This document shows, one piece after another, positions 47,868 through 58,209 of a stretch of DNA of 64,000 bases. Origin of the DNA: Actinostola sp. cb2023 (lineage: Eukaryota; Cnidaria; Anthozoa; Actiniaria; Actinostolidae); the NCBI GenBank assembly GCA_033675265.1, contig JAUJYZ010001005.1, positions 1-64,000 of the forward strand, written 5' to 3'. The notes under the pieces were generated by a model. It was not told the origin of the DNA and searched no databases. It saw only the letters and a program-made list of their open reading frames with translations. Each line of letters starts with the position of its first letter. Position 1 is the stretch's first letter. Both the position numbers and the translations under genes were made by a program.

Positions 47868-47901
47868 CAAAATTAATCCTTTGTTCTGTATTGTTTAATT
47901 C

Positions 47902-48042
47902 GAGTGATTCCAATAAACCTGGGCACTACTAACTACACCAATACACACTATTAGACACTTACTCTTTTGTTTTCTGTTGTTTCTTTGCATCTAATAAACA
48001 CTGACAGCTAATTAGTAGTGCCCAGGTTTATTGGAATCACTC
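47902..48042. repeat. Perfect 31-bp inverted repeat
   Basis: Positions 47902-47932 and 48012-48042 are exact inverses (GAGTGATTCCAATAAACCTG at the outer end) with a 79-bp spacer. It ends 19 bp before the CACTA-like element. Confidence 0.9.
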
Positions 48043-48299
48043 TACCATTCAGCACTAACTACACCACACGAAATAACAAAATTACATCAGAGTAATGTTG
48101 ACGTAATGCCGACATAAATCTTAGCTTTAAGAATATTTATACTCCTTTACGCCCCGTAAAGTTAGTCTTTACGACATCTTTACGCTTCAGCGTAATGCGA
48201 GATAAACGGTTAAATTTAAGCATCTTTACGATGAAGTGTAAAGAGGAATAAACCTAACCAGTACGTTAACCGTAAAGCTGGATATTTCTTCGGTAATCC

Positions 48300-48560
48300 C
48301 AATCTTTACGATTACGTAAATCGCGCGTAATTCTGAGTAATTCCGATCTTTATAGAGTACGTAAATCGCGCGTAATTCTAAGTAATCCCGATCTTTATAG
48401 AGTACGTAAATCGCGCGTAATTCTGAGTAATCCCGATCTTTATAGAGTACGAAAATCGCGCGTAATTCTGAGTAATCCCGATCTTTATAGAGTACGTAAA
48501 TCGCGCGTAATTCTGAGTAATCCCGACCTTTGTAGAGTACGTAAATCTTTATATTTTATG
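48300..48560. repeat. 45-bp tandem repeat in the left subterminal zone
   Basis: About five units of 45 bp, each with ATCTTTATAGAGTACGTAAA, CGCGCGTAATTCTGAGTAAT and CCCG, differing by single bases. It extends the TTTACG/CGTAAA-rich zone. Confidence 0.88.
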
Positions 48561-50215
48561 TAATCGCTCGTAATTTTGTAGAATTCCACATTTTATTTGT
48601 TACGTAATTGCGGTGCATAAATATAGTAAATAAACTTGACAACATTCATAGTTCACAGGTGCGTTTTAACCATTTATTGGCATTGGAAATGTTCTTGTAG
48701 CAAGATATAGAATATCTACAATTATTGTGATTTATGAACTGTAACTTCCATTCCCATAAAATAATACTAAATCTTGATCGAACCGTGAACACTTCGAGAT
48801 CGTTATTTTCCGTACTTTCTACTGCCATACAACTTCTCAAATACGCTGAGCTATCAAAAATTCGTATTTCCGATTGCTTGGCTCAAGCCATTCTCGTACC
48901 AAGACTTAGAGCATTCATTATCGAAGTGTTCACGGTTCGAGTGTCCACACTGTAGAATATACCTGAATAAGTGCAATCATAATGTGATCAAATAACCTTC
49001 CACCAAAAAAATATTTGATATAGAAAATGATGTAAATTTAAAACTGAGCCTGACAGGCCATTGTGAAAGTAATATCGACTGCGAAATATTATCTCTATTC
49101 ACTGATCTAGGCCAGGCATGACAAAATATTTGCTACTCTTCTAATGACTAAAATCTTCCAAGTCAGTAACTAATTTATCTTCGCCGGATTATACTGTAGT
49201 TTATCAAATCATCCAAGAGTTTGAATTTTTTTTTTTTGATCAGTACATGGCTGTTCATTATCGTTCATTACGACTCTTTATTATCCAGTTACTGGTATTG
49301 TAATCTACAATCTAAATACTGTAGTATAAAGTAACTATCAAACAGCACTAACGTACTGATAACTATCTACCAAACTAAATTATTATCACAGTTAACCTAT
49401 TTCAAACGACAGTCATTTATAGATTACCCAGCTTGTGAAATCTATCCTTTGGTAAAGAACGAATAATCATGGTCAACTGAGTTGGAAGTGATGAGGACTC
49501 TTGTGTCTTGTGACTCTCAAAAGCCAATAACTTCGATACCTGTGAAAGTTTCAGTATTTATATTCATCAAGAAAGTAATACAAGACAATAAAGATAGAAC
49601 AAATCGACTACAACGTGCATGACGCGTCCATGAGTATTTGAACCGATCGAACTCCCGAAGGAATTCAACACTTCAATCGAAGCGAAACGTTCAGTTGCAA
49701 ACAGTTCGAGTCTAGATAAACTAAAAGAAAGATAGAAACTCAAGGAAACTTACCTATTTGAGTATACAATCGTGTGAAAGGCTTGAAACCAAAGATAAAC
49801 CTGGACGCTAGCAGCATACAACCGTCCGCCATTGTGATGTGTCAAGAAGAACGGATTTGACCGCCAAAAATTCAAATCGGTCACACACTGCACACGTGCC
49901 ACGTTGCCACGTGACCGCTAGGGGTAGGGGGTCAGTAGAAGAACAGTTTCTTGCGTTGTTATTCAGCCTGCCAGTATCCAACTTCAAATATTACTTCAAA
50001 TAACTTCAGACAATATCTCGGAAGAAAATATCCCCGTCTTTATTATGTATAGGGTTGCGTAACTATAGATATTTACAGGATAATATCGAAAATAAATAAA
50101 TCGTTTGAAAATCGCGATGAAAGGCACTCGACTTCGTATTTTTTGTTTTGACAATTTTAGTAAAGTTTTCGGAACGTCTTGATGTGTGCTGATCAATCAC
50201 TTCTAGTTAGAGAGG
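48561..50215. other. Interior of the non-autonomous CACTA-like element
   Basis: No gene recognised. A perfect 20-bp inverted pair (TCGAACCGTGAACACTTCGA) lies near 48778-48797 and 48919-48938. The rest is AT-rich single-copy-like sequence. Confidence 0.55.
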
Positions 50216-50735
50216 GTAAAGATTAAAATTACGATGTCTTTACGCTGGTTTTACGACAGCACAGCTTTACGCGTCTTTAAATCACTAGCGTATTTAAAAA
50301 AGCTTCTCGAAAAGCTTTATGCATATTTACGCTTGCTTATAAATGCGTAAATAAGACATGTGAGACGTACACCTTTATGGTAGCTTTAATACGCATTCAA
50401 GTAAAGATGAAAATTACGATGTCTTTACGCTGGCTTTACGCTGGCTTTACGACAGTACAGCTTTACGCGTCTTTACGTGTCTTTAAATCACTAGCGTAAA
50501 GCTTTTCGAAAAGCTTTATGCATATTTACGCTTGCTTATAGATGCGTAAATATGACATTTAAGATACCTTTATGGTAGCTTTACGCATTCAAGTAAAGAT
50601 GAAAATTACGATGTCTTTACGCTGGCTTTACGACAGCACAGCATTACACGTCTTTACGTGTCTTTAAATCACTAGCGTAAAGCTTCTCGAATATCTTTAC
50701 GCAACATTACGCTAAGAGTAAAGAAGTATAATTTC
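50216..50735. repeat. About 190-bp tandem repeat in the right subterminal zone
   Basis: Three units start near 50216, 50401 and 50593 with GTAAAGATGAAAATTACGAT and run through GTCTTTACGCTGG, AAATCACTAGCGTAAAGCTT and TTTATGGTAGCTTTACGCAT. The third is cut short by the element end. Confidence 0.85.
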
Positions 50736-50754
50736 GCTATTTCGCGTAGTGCTA

Positions 50755-51276
50755 ATAATATTACTATTTCATGGATTAATTATGACATGAACTAATTATC
50801 ACTGCTAAGTGCTTAATTCATGGGAAGTTAATTATTTACATTGCAAGCAATAAAGTGTTTGTTTGGATTCATACCCCCCCCCCCCCCCCCCCCCCCCCTA
50901 GCAATGACACAGGGGGAGGCTATACAGGCATGTACCACCCTTTAGGGTATGGATTTCAGGGACAGAGGTCTGGGGTAGGATTTGTCCATTTGGTCTAGGA
51001 TATGATGATTTTATTTTGCCAATCATGGCCCTCTACCTTTAGTCTATAATAGGGTATTGGATTTCTCTCTTAGATCTGGGATAGGATCAGGGGTTTGAGA
51101 TCATATTGGCACACCCCTACCCAAAATTAGCAGAGTAAGGCAACCCCCCCCCCCTAATTAATTCCCCCCCCCCCCCCCCCCCCCCCAAAGCACTGCACGG
51201 ACACACCTACCTAATTGCAGGTACCAGCATAATAATCAACATAATCAACAGCAGTTTGATTGACATGTAGTGTTCA
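50755..51276. other. Poly-C-rich intron stretch
   Basis: Two long C tracts (about 50873-50898 and 51163-51186) flank a GGGTATGGATTT/GGGTAGG-rich segment. No gene was seen. Exact tract lengths in an assembly should not be trusted. Confidence 0.6.
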
Positions 51277-51650
<374 letters not shown>

Positions 51651-51856
51651 TGTAGTTTATTCGCAAATCCATGAAGTACAATCCACAGATGTGAGATGGA
51701 AAATGTGTGAGCCTTAGAGGCCCACAAACTGACGAAAAACGAACTATAAACTAAGCTACATGATACTAATCCATGACTAGAACAAGAGCACGAGGTTGAC
51801 TAGACTGTAAAACCGCTGACTTCTAATACTAATGGTAAAATCCGCTGACCTCAGCA
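51651..51856. repeat. LTR (3' LTR in element orientation)
   Basis: 206 bp beginning TGTAGTTTATTCGCAAATCC and ending CTGACCTCAGCA. It matches 55838-56048 closely. Confidence 0.9.
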
Positions 51857-51961
51857 ACATGGCTCCTCTAACTGCGCATGCAGTTACAATCAAACAAAAC
51901 TATAACAAGTATTATAAATGTTCTGTAGTTGCTAACAATAAAGCAAAAACTGTTTGAAAAT

Positions 51962-54577
51962 CTAAATGTTCAACAATGTTCTTTTGAAATGGCTCCTCGT
52001 AGAGGAATCCAGGCTGTTCCAAATGTTCAACAATGTTGATTTGATATGGCTCCTCGTAGAGGAATCCAGGCTCTGGTCTTCTGTAGACATCAACAAAACA
52101 AGCTTGTGAATAGGACGATCCAATAGTGTAGCAGGTTGGCGACGTTTCCCATTCTTGTCCAAAGTCTTATCAGCCATCCTCAGCCAAACCTGATTGGCCA
52201 TGTACTGTAGTACTCTTCTCCGCCACTTTTTTGAGTATACTTCTTTGGCTTTGATGGATCTTTTATCTTGCACAGAGTATGGCTTTTCTTGGCTCGGATA
52301 TTCATTAAAATCTGTAGCTAAAACCTTAATCACTGCTTCTGTGCTGAAGATTTCCTTGGCTTTAGAATGGAATACAAAGTGATTGTTCTCATTCACATTA
52401 GTTAGATGGCAGTTCGCTTCGAGATTATTATCTTCACTTGTTGACTTACAGATTCTTCCGATGACTCCCCATCCATGGATGGTCTTCTGGCCACATGGCT
52501 CTTCTTCTCCTCCTGCGATGATTTGCCTAGGTCTAATAGCTCTAGTACAGTTACTTCCAATCAATAGGGACACTTCAATATCTGCACGGTATGGCATCAA
52601 TTCTTTTGAAACTTGTTGCAGGTGTTTCCATTGACTAACTGCTTCAGGTTTAGGTATCTGAGACCTATTAGCTGGTATCGTTGGTCGCCGAAAGGCTGTA
52701 GGTAACTTCACAAGGTTATCTTTGTTGTGGTCTAAGATTTCAAGTCCACGTATCTTCCTACTCTGTATAAGCACGTTTCCTTCATGTACAGTTGTCAACT
52801 TCAGCTTTGTTTCTGGCCCTGTAACATTGAGTTTGTTACAGAGTGTCTCTGATATAAAACTTACATTTGCTTGGTCGTCCAATACTGCATACTGTAGAAT
52901 CTTATTACTTTCTTCGCCTTCTAATCTCACCCACACTGGAACAATTATGGCGTTGCCAGGTCCTTCTTGACCATCAATGTTGTACACTCTGGTACAGCTT
53001 GCTAAAGCTTCCTTGGGCTTTTCTTCATGTAGACAAGTAGGATGACTTTCTTCACACAATTTACATGTTACTTTACTCTTGCAATCCTTTGCTTGATGCT
53101 GTGTTGGCTTTACACAAATCATACACAATCTCTTTCTGAAGATAAAGTTATTGCGTTCGGCGAAGGGATTGTCTCTAAATGTCACACAGTCATTTAGTTC
53201 ATGTGCTTCCTTGCAAAATAAACACAAATTTCTAGAGGTAGAACTAGGTGTCGTCTTATCTTCTGCTCGTTCACTTTGTGCATTACTTGTTGCAAATGTG
53301 ACAAAGGCAGATACACTTCGGCCTTTGTATCCTTTATCATAACTTGTTGAGTTTACAGTTGTCAACTTAGACAGGTTTTCCAACTCCGGAATGTTTGCAT
53401 TACTTGTTGCAGATGTTACAAAGGCAGATACACTTCGGCCTTTGTATCCTTTATTATAACTTGTTGAGTTTACAGTTGTCAACTTAGACAGGTTTTCCAA
53501 CTCTGGAATGTTTGCATTACTTGTTGCAGATGTGACAAAGGCAGATACACTTCGGCCTTTGTATCCTTTATCATAACTTGTTGAGTTTACAGTTGTCAAC
53601 TTAGACAGGTTTTCCAACTTTGGAATGTTTGCATTACTTGTTGCAGATGTGACAAAGGCAGATACACTTCGGCCTTTGTATCCTTTATCATAACTTGTTG
53701 AGTTTACAGTTGTCAACTTAGACAGGTTTTCCAACTTTGGAATGTTTGCATTACTTGTTGCAGATGTGACAAAGGCAGATACACTTCGGCCTTTGTATCC
53801 TTTATTATAACTTGTTGAGTTTACAGTTGTCAACTTAGACAGGTTTTCCAACTTTGGAATGTTTGCATTACTTGTTGCAGATGTGACAAAGGCAGATACA
53901 CTTCGGCCTTTGTATCCTTTATTATAACTTGTTGAGTTTACAGTTGTCAACTTAGACAGGTTTTCCAACTCTGGAATGTTTGCATTATCAGAGGACTCTC
54001 TAACAAAGTCTGCAAACTTGAAGAAAGGTGGGTAGTCCATTTCAGCACTTGACGTCCTCCACTTGGTGATAATGTCTCTCCACTTGCCCTCTAGGTGATA
54101 GGGAAGTTTATCAACTAATTTTGCATTCTCATTTGCAAAGTCCAAAATAGCAAGACTTGCTATAGTTTTTCTAGCCGCAACAATTTTGTCAAGAAAATCA
54201 GAGAATTCTCTTAGACCACTGGCATCTTCTGGTCCAACTTTGGGCCATTTCTCAAGCTTACTTAGAAATGCTGCACTTACAACATTGCTGTTTCCATATC
54301 TTTCTTGCAAAACAGACTTAGCCTTTACATATGCATCCTTGGTTCCTGTCAAGAGATAGTGTTCCACAACTTGTTTAGGACTTCCTAAAACATATTGATT
54401 CAACAGATTCAACTTAGTATCTGCGTCCATTTCTCTCGAGTCAATTAGGGCTTCAAAGGCACTGTTCCACTCTGGATATTCTAGTGGATTACCACTAAAC
54501 ACAGGAATCTTTACGGTGGGCAAGTGGAAGATGTGGTTTGAGGGCTTGCTCTCTTTACTTTGGCTAACATTAGCCAA
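51962..54577 (-). CDS. BEL/Pao gag-protease polyprotein with deleted pol
   Basis: 871 codons in frame. Residues 15-190 match the BEL/Pao gag region (DUF1759-like, PVFSGNPLEYPEWNSAFEAL). Residues about 197-430 are six copies of a 39-residue repeat. Zinc-knuckle-like CysHis blocks follow (CLFCKEAHELNDC, CMICVKPTQHQAKDC, CKLCEESHPTCLH). Then an A16/DUF1758-type aspartic protease (AVLDDQANVSFIS, GWGVIGRI) at roughly 540-730. The frame then passes directly into KKWRRRVLQYMANQVWLRMA, which resembles the sequence after integrase (DUF5641-like). It ends with a duplicated SLDSSTRSH-KSTLLNI tail. Reverse transcriptase, RNase H and the integrase core are absent. Because the frame is intact, the deletion is clean and the protein may be made as a gag-protease product, dependent on other copies for the rest. 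Confidence 0.82.
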   Translation of the reverse strand: MANVSQSKESKPSNHIFHLPTVKIPVFSGNPLEYPEWNSAFEALIDSREMDADTKLNLLNQYVLGSPKQVVEHYLLTGTKDAYVKAKSVLQERYGNSNVVSAAFLSKLEKWPKVGPEDASGLREFSDFLDKIVAARKTIASLAILDFANENAKLVDKLPYHLEGKWRDIITKWRTSSAEMDYPPFFKFADFVRESSDNANIPELENLSKLTTVNSTSYNKGYKGRSVSAFVTSATSNANIPKLENLSKLTTVNSTSYNKGYKGRSVSAFVTSATSNANIPKLENLSKLTTVNSTSYDKGYKGRSVSAFVTSATSNANIPKLENLSKLTTVNSTSYDKGYKGRSVSAFVTSATSNANIPELENLSKLTTVNSTSYNKGYKGRSVSAFVTSATSNANIPELENLSKLTTVNSTSYDKGYKGRSVSAFVTFATSNAQSERAEDKTTPSSTSRNLCLFCKEAHELNDCVTFRDNPFAERNNFIFRKRLCMICVKPTQHQAKDCKSKVTCKLCEESHPTCLHEEKPKEALASCTRVYNIDGQEGPGNAIIVPVWVRLEGEESNKILQYAVLDDQANVSFISETLCNKLNVTGPETKLKLTTVHEGNVLIQSRKIRGLEILDHNKDNLVKLPTAFRRPTIPANRSQIPKPEAVSQWKHLQQVSKELMPYRADIEVSLLIGSNCTRAIRPRQIIAGGEEEPCGQKTIHGWGVIGRICKSTSEDNNLEANCHLTNVNENNHFVFHSKAKEIFSTEAVIKVLATDFNEYPSQEKPYSVQDKRSIKAKEVYSKKWRRRVLQYMANQVWLRMADKTLDKNGKRRQPATLLDRPIHKLVLLMSTEDQSLDSSTRSHIKSTLLNIWNSLDSSTRSHFKRTLLNI
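53286..53987 (-). repeat. Six 117-bp coding tandem repeats
   Basis: Units of 39 codons beginning NANIPxLENLSKLTTVNSTS and ending VSAFVTSATS. They differ only at E/K, N/D and one S/F position. Very low divergence points to a recent expansion between the gag core and the zinc knuckles. Confidence 0.95.
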
Positions 54578-54586
54578 TGCAAATTT

Positions 54587-55795
54587 TTACCACACAGGTA
54601 CTGTACTTGTGTCTACTTGTGATGTAAATTCCACGTCAGCCCTTACTAGTGATTTACGTGTAGATTGAGTTGACTGGATCTCTGTTATTGGTACAAGCTG
54701 ACTTGGTTGAGTAGGAGCCAAGGTACATGTATATTTAGGTGCTATAGGACTTATCTCAGGCGGTAATACAGACGTACACGTAGCTTGTCTTGAAGAAATT
54801 GGTGTTGAGCGATGAGCACTAACTTGAGTTATACAAGGTGTAGCATGATATGCAGGGACTGTTGTGATTACCTGATCAGGTGGTAATACAGACGTACACG
54901 TAGCTTGACTTGAAGAAATTGGTGTAGCATGATATGCAGGAACTGTTTTATGTATTGCTGTGGCTGTTGAGATGGGCCTCTCTAAAATATTGAGCTGCTC
55001 AGATGAGAAAATAAATCTTCTCATATCTTCCTCCTTATCTTCAGGGGGCAATGAGTCTAAATCTTGTTCCATTTCTATAGTCTGCTTTCTCTCAGTCTTT
55101 CTATACACATTGAGTTTCGCTGAATTTTCAGCAATCTGTTGGTTTAGTCTCAACTTCTCCTTCTCTTCTTCTTGTTCAACCTTCAGACGTGTTTGTTGAC
55201 CAGCAAAGGCCAACTTTACTTCGAGCACAGCCTTTTCTTTCTCTAGTTCAAGCCTTTCATCTTTTACACTTTTCCCTCTGGAACGTGAGCTTCCTTTGGA
55301 TCTGGTACTGGTTCTATAGGATCCACCGTCGCTCTCTAGCTTAAGTATTGTAAACTTTTCTGAGTGTTCGATTTCCGCTCTCATGTCACGTTCGAAGACA
55401 CTCCATTCTTCAGTAATTTGTTGATAACAACAGTCAACATCATTCTGTTCGCTTTCACTATGGTTAAGTGCTTTAATATCACTGTAGACATCACTAAATT
55501 CTGATAGTAACACTTGTGCCTTCGAGAACTCTCGTTTTAATTCAGACGACGATTCACTCTGTCCACGAAGGATGATTGTTCGTCGAATATGGGTGGACAA
55601 CTCGTTTCGTTTTGATTTTAGCGCTTTGATTCTCGTACAAAATTGGAATTCTTTACCTTTCTCGGTCAGCGTTCTTTTCCGTTTGGCGAACTTTTCACTC
55701 CTTAGTTCAATTTCTTGCACTTTACTGGTCTTAGATGTCGTTGGAAGACTTCTGTACGACGCCATCTTGAAAATCTTGAATCCAAATAAACTCAA
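54587..55795 (-). CDS. BEL/Pao element, N-terminal gag extension
   Basis: 402 codons. The first 170 residues are charged and helical (RTLTEKGKEFQFCTRIKALK). A coiled-coil region of Glu/Lys/Leu follows (ELEKEKAVLEVKLAFAGQQT). The last 150 residues are Thr/Pro/Ser-rich with direct repeats of TVPAYHATP and ATCTSVLPP. The stop TAA is separated from the next frame by three codons in the same frame, so the two frames could once have been one or could be joined by readthrough. The start may be the methionine of MASYRSLPTTS rather than the upstream one. The frame begins 43 bp inside the 5' LTR boundary. Confidence 0.75.
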   Translation of the reverse strand: MSLFGFKIFKMASYRSLPTTSKTSKVQEIELRSEKFAKRKRTLTEKGKEFQFCTRIKALKSKRNELSTHIRRTIILRGQSESSSELKREFSKAQVLLSEFSDVYSDIKALNHSESEQNDVDCCYQQITEEWSVFERDMRAEIEHSEKFTILKLESDGGSYRTSTRSKGSSRSRGKSVKDERLELEKEKAVLEVKLAFAGQQTRLKVEQEEEKEKLRLNQQIAENSAKLNVYRKTERKQTIEMEQDLDSLPPEDKEEDMRRFIFSSEQLNILERPISTATAIHKTVPAYHATPISSSQATCTSVLPPDQVITTVPAYHATPCITQVSAHRSTPISSRQATCTSVLPPEISPIAPKYTCTLAPTQPSQLVPITEIQSTQSTRKSLVRADVEFTSQVDTSTVPVW

Positions 55796-55837
55796 ACTTC
55801 GCCGTTAACTTGGGCTCTAAAGCGTTACATTTTCCAT

Positions 55838-56048
55838 TGTAGTTTATTCGCAAATCCATGAAGTACAATCCACAGATGTGAGATGGAAAATGTGTGCGCC
55901 TTAGAGGCCCACAAACTGACGAAAAACGAACTATAAACTAAGCTACATGATACTAATCCATGACTAGAACAAGAGCACGAGGTTGACTAGACTCATGTAT
56001 AAAACCGCTGACTTCTAATACTAATGGTAAAATCCGCTGACCTCAGCA
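55838..56048. repeat. LTR (5' LTR in element orientation)
   Basis: 211 bp, nearly identical to 51651-51856 except for a base change in GTGTG(A/C)GCC and a few extra bases in GACT(CATGTA)AAAACC. Confidence 0.9.
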
Positions 56049-56342
56049 AGCACCATTTCGAGGAGCGGCTCTTACACCCCAGGTGCAAATGTATAATACA
56101 TCTATGAGCACTGTGCGTACATCAGTTGAATGGTTGTTTGGGGACATTTTGAATTATTTCAAGTTTTTAGATTTCAAAAAATATATATAAATTGGCATGA
56201 GTAGTGTGGGGAAGATGTACATTGTGTGTGCACTGTTACGTAATGCACTCACATGTCTTTATGGCAATGAAACATCAACATTTTTTGATTTAGATCCACC
56301 AAGCTTGCAAGATCACTTTAACTATTATGCAAGAATACAATA
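56049..56342 (+). pseudogene. Harbinger transposase, exon 2 (last part)
   Basis: The frame continues after the LTR element with PFRGAALTPQVQMYN, then RTSVEWLFGDILNYFKFLDF, an in-frame TAA near 56188, and GMSSVGKMYIVCALLRNALT. VEWLFGD carries the expected final E of the DDE triad. At least one stop makes it a pseudogene. Confidence 0.8.
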
Positions 56343-56367
56343 TTGATGTATTGCAGATAACAACATT

Positions 56368-57690
56368 TTAAATAACAATATAAATACCAATATTGTATAA
56401 AACAAAGGCAATTGTTCTCAAGTTAACATAATCTATTGTCAGTGCAACATTTGACAAATAATAAAGTAAAACACAACTAGTAACCTTTTTCTGAAGGCCT
56501 ACTAATTTTGCAAACAGATCCAACATAACTTGAGATTGTTGTTGTTGTTGAGCTATCATAGATTGCATTGCTTGCATTTCCTGCTGTTGAAGTCTTTCCT
56601 GTTGCTTTTGTTGTTCTTGATGTTGTTTTAACTGGTCTTGATTTTGCTGCTGAATAAGTTTCAACATATCTTGTTGCATATGGACCACATTAGCATTTCT
56701 AGCTTCCTCTTGTTTCTTTATTTCCAATTCTTCTTTTCGCAAATTCATTTCTTGCTTGGCTTTCTCTTGTAAATATCCTACTGCATCACCAATGCTTTTT
56801 CTGCTTTTCTTGGCTGGAGCCTCCTCAGTACTGTCTGAGATCCTCTTCTGACTCTCTCCCATTGATTCCACGGCTTTTAACCGCATATGCTCTGCAGTAG
56901 CTTTGTCCTCTTTGTCTTTCTTTCTTGCAGTGTTAGTAGAAGTACTCACTGCATCTTTTTCTTTCTCACATAGCTCCTCCAAAAGAACATCAATTTCATC
57001 TACTTCTGGACTGATGCCACTTGCTTTTTCTTCATTTCTTATCTTTGTCTTAAACTTAGACATAAGCAAGTCAGCGAACGCTTGTTTACTTGGAACTTGG
57101 TATTTGACAGACTGGTTAACTTTGTAGCAATGCCATCCCATACTTGCCCTCTCTCAGGGCTACCTTTTCTGGTTTCATAAATATCGGATACTAATACTTC
57201 TCGAGAAGAAATAAGATGTCACATTGTTCATCCATTTTCCAGTCCATAACACTGAAATAAATAATATTTGGATGTCATGCTTTGCCCATCATTTCACAAG
57301 AGATATAAACAACAAATTAATTGAAGTGTTATGTGATTATTGAAACAAAATATCAATCCTAATAGACCCCAATATAGTTCTAAATCTAAATTACATAAGC
57401 ATACTACATTAAACTCCCTTGTATGATTTACAAATACATGTGATAAATAGAGAAGTAAGCTTAAATAATCATGATCATGTCCCAGATTGGGAGTTTTATA
57501 GCTTTCAAAAAGCTTGTTTTTGAAATTTCCATCGACACTCAGAACTTCAAAGCGTTAGAATAGTGGCAGGTAAAGTGGAATTACACCCTTCTGTGCGGTG
57601 ATTGAAGACTATTTAGCAAAAAAGCTAAGTTACTTACGGCGATGATTTTGAACTTTGTGGCTTTGACTTGTCCTTCGACTCAGCTTGCAT
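56368..57690 (-). pseudogene. Harbinger Myb/SANT-like accessory protein
   Basis: Exon 1 (57690-57638) encodes MQAESKDKSKPQSSKSSP and ends at GTAAGT. Exon 2 starts at 57251 with WKMDEQCDILFLL, and after a frameshift continues SREVLVSDIYETRKGSPERG and VWDGIATKLTSL, a Myb/SANT-like helix pattern. A second frameshift near 57080 leads to FADLLMSKFKTKIRNEEKAS. A long coiled coil with Gln-rich stretches follows (KSRKSIGDAVGYLQEKAKQE, then QQ runs), ending near 56485. Harbinger elements pair their transposase with such a protein, which aids nuclear import and end binding. Two frameshifts make this copy inactive. Confidence 0.78.
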
Positions 57691-58209
57691 GGTTAGACAA
57701 TTTCAGCTAAAAATTAAGGAAAACAGAAGAAAAATAAGTAAAAATAGCATTCAATAGACTTTTGAGATAATTTCGAATATGCAAAGATAGATAAGAAGCG
57801 CTAAACTTAAAAGATCAGGAAGAAAACAAGATTAAAACACTCACAACTTCAAACTCGAACATTTCACGTCGTCAACGTGTGGATGACGACAGCCATGTGA
57901 TGACGAACATGCGCAATAGATCTCGGTCCAGTCCTAATCGGTAATCGACGTCGCCGTCACGTCGAAAACGTCTGGTGCTTAAGTTCCCTATTGAAAATGG
58001 TTGAGCTGGCGATATTTGTTTCGTAGTGTTTCAACTGTGTTACGGTAGTGACATCGTGACCTACAGATATGAGATGAGACATGAGTTTTGTCACGAATTC
58101 CAACTAACACTATAATTATTGAATTAGTAATTTTTCTGTAATTTTGAAATTAAAGACCGTTGGTGTTAGCTGATTAATCATTAGATAGAAGGGATTCACT
58201 CTACTAAGT
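57691..58209. other. Harbinger right end and flank
   Basis: Positions 57691-57989 hold the promoter side of the Myb-like gene and the right terminal repeat. 57993-58209 is ordinary AT-rich flank with no gene seen. Confidence 0.5.

Larger units (their letters stand above)
48059..50754. mobile_element. 2.69-kb non-autonomous CACTA-like element
   Basis: The left end at 48062 reads CACCACACGAAATAACAAAA. The right end at 50751, read on minus, is CACTACGCGAAATAGCGAAA. The arms match at 19 of 23 bp. CTA flanks both sides (48059-48061 and 50752-50754). Subterminal zones rich in TTTACG/CGTAAA words lie at 48110-48560 and 50216-50735. No transposase was found inside, so it would need one from elsewhere. 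It sits in the intron of the Harbinger transposase. Confidence 0.8.
51651..56048 (-). mobile_element. BEL/Pao-like LTR element, internally deleted
   Basis: Long terminal repeats at 51651-51856 and 55838-56048 differ by only a few bases and a short indel, and are TG...CA on plus. Between them, on minus, are a gag frame (55795-54587) and a gag-protease frame (54577-51962). Pol domains are lacking. After the 5' LTR (minus) comes ATGGAAAATGTAAC, a possible primer-binding start with TGG. AGAGGAGCCATGT precedes the 3' LTR as a purine-rich tract. It interrupts exon 2 of the Harbinger transposase. No target duplication is evident, and about seven codons of the host exon appear missing at the junction. 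Confidence 0.85.

Noticed and set aside
48300..48560. CRISPR-like regular repeats
   Set aside because: The 45-bp units are contiguous without variable spacers, and the genome is eukaryotic.
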